From: an uncultured Clostridium sp.
Lineage (GTDB): Bacteria; Bacillota; Clostridia; Clostridiales; Clostridiaceae
Length of the DNA: 5,622 bases
Assembly (NCBI RefSeq): GCF_900769625.1
Contig: NZ_CAAGHK010000104.1
Coordinates: forward strand, 1-5,622
Direction: 5' to 3'
This document shows, piece by piece, positions 5,598 to 5,622 of the stretch (position 1 is the first letter of the stretch; each line of letters starts with the position of its first letter). Made by a program: the position numbers and the translations under genes. The notes under the pieces were generated by a model. The model was given only the letters and a program-made list of their open reading frames with translations, did no database searches and was not told the origin of the DNA.

Positions 5598-5622
5598 ATA
5601 TCTTTAATTAGATATAATAAAC

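Overview
The window looks like chromosomal DNA from a low-GC Gram-positive of the Clostridium sensu stricto group. The supporting signs are strongly AT-rich codons and spacers, AGGAG-type ribosome binding sites about 8-10 bases from the starts, a secreted protein with choline-binding-type wall repeats joined to a CAP domain, and intergenic repeats built on CAATTGACA units. The species cannot be fixed from this sequence alone. No phage, insertion sequence, CRISPR array, rRNA or tRNA was seen.

Left part (1-2250, plus strand): a -10-like box at the window edge is followed by a 54-residue membrane protein (48-212), then a complete RecQ helicase with a GTG start (236-1999). Directly after the recQ stop codon, and in the same frame, lies a 64-codon fragment of an Hsp70/DnaK-like ATPase (2000-2191). 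It has no start codon and lacks both ends, so it is read as a gene remnant. A long hairpin (2200-2248) closes the region and probably stops transcription coming from both sides.

Middle part (2250-4477): a PHP-domain phosphoesterase is on the minus strand. Its start is set to 2942 by a strong ribosome binding site, not to the longer open frame beginning at 2969. A leader region of about 430 bases follows, containing a short GC-rich patch and two candidate promoters. It precedes a secreted protein on the plus strand with signal peptide, five wall-binding repeats, an Asn/Ser/Asp-rich linker with a (AAT)7 microsatellite, and a CAP domain. A perfect 14-bp hairpin ends this unit.

Right part (4478-5622): a single Cof-type HAD phosphatase gene is flanked on both sides by a 47-base imperfect direct repeat (79% identical). 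A compact terminator follows, and a second hairpin lies near the window end.

The genes appear to be separate short transcription units and not one pathway: DNA repair (RecQ), a metal-dependent phosphoesterase (PHP), a cell-surface protein (CAP) and a small-molecule phosphatase (HAD). I see no convincing new multi-gene system. The points most worth a second look are the Hsp70 remnant fused to the recQ end, the repeats flanking the HAD gene, the odd GC-rich patch upstream of the CAP gene, and the small membrane ORF before recQ.
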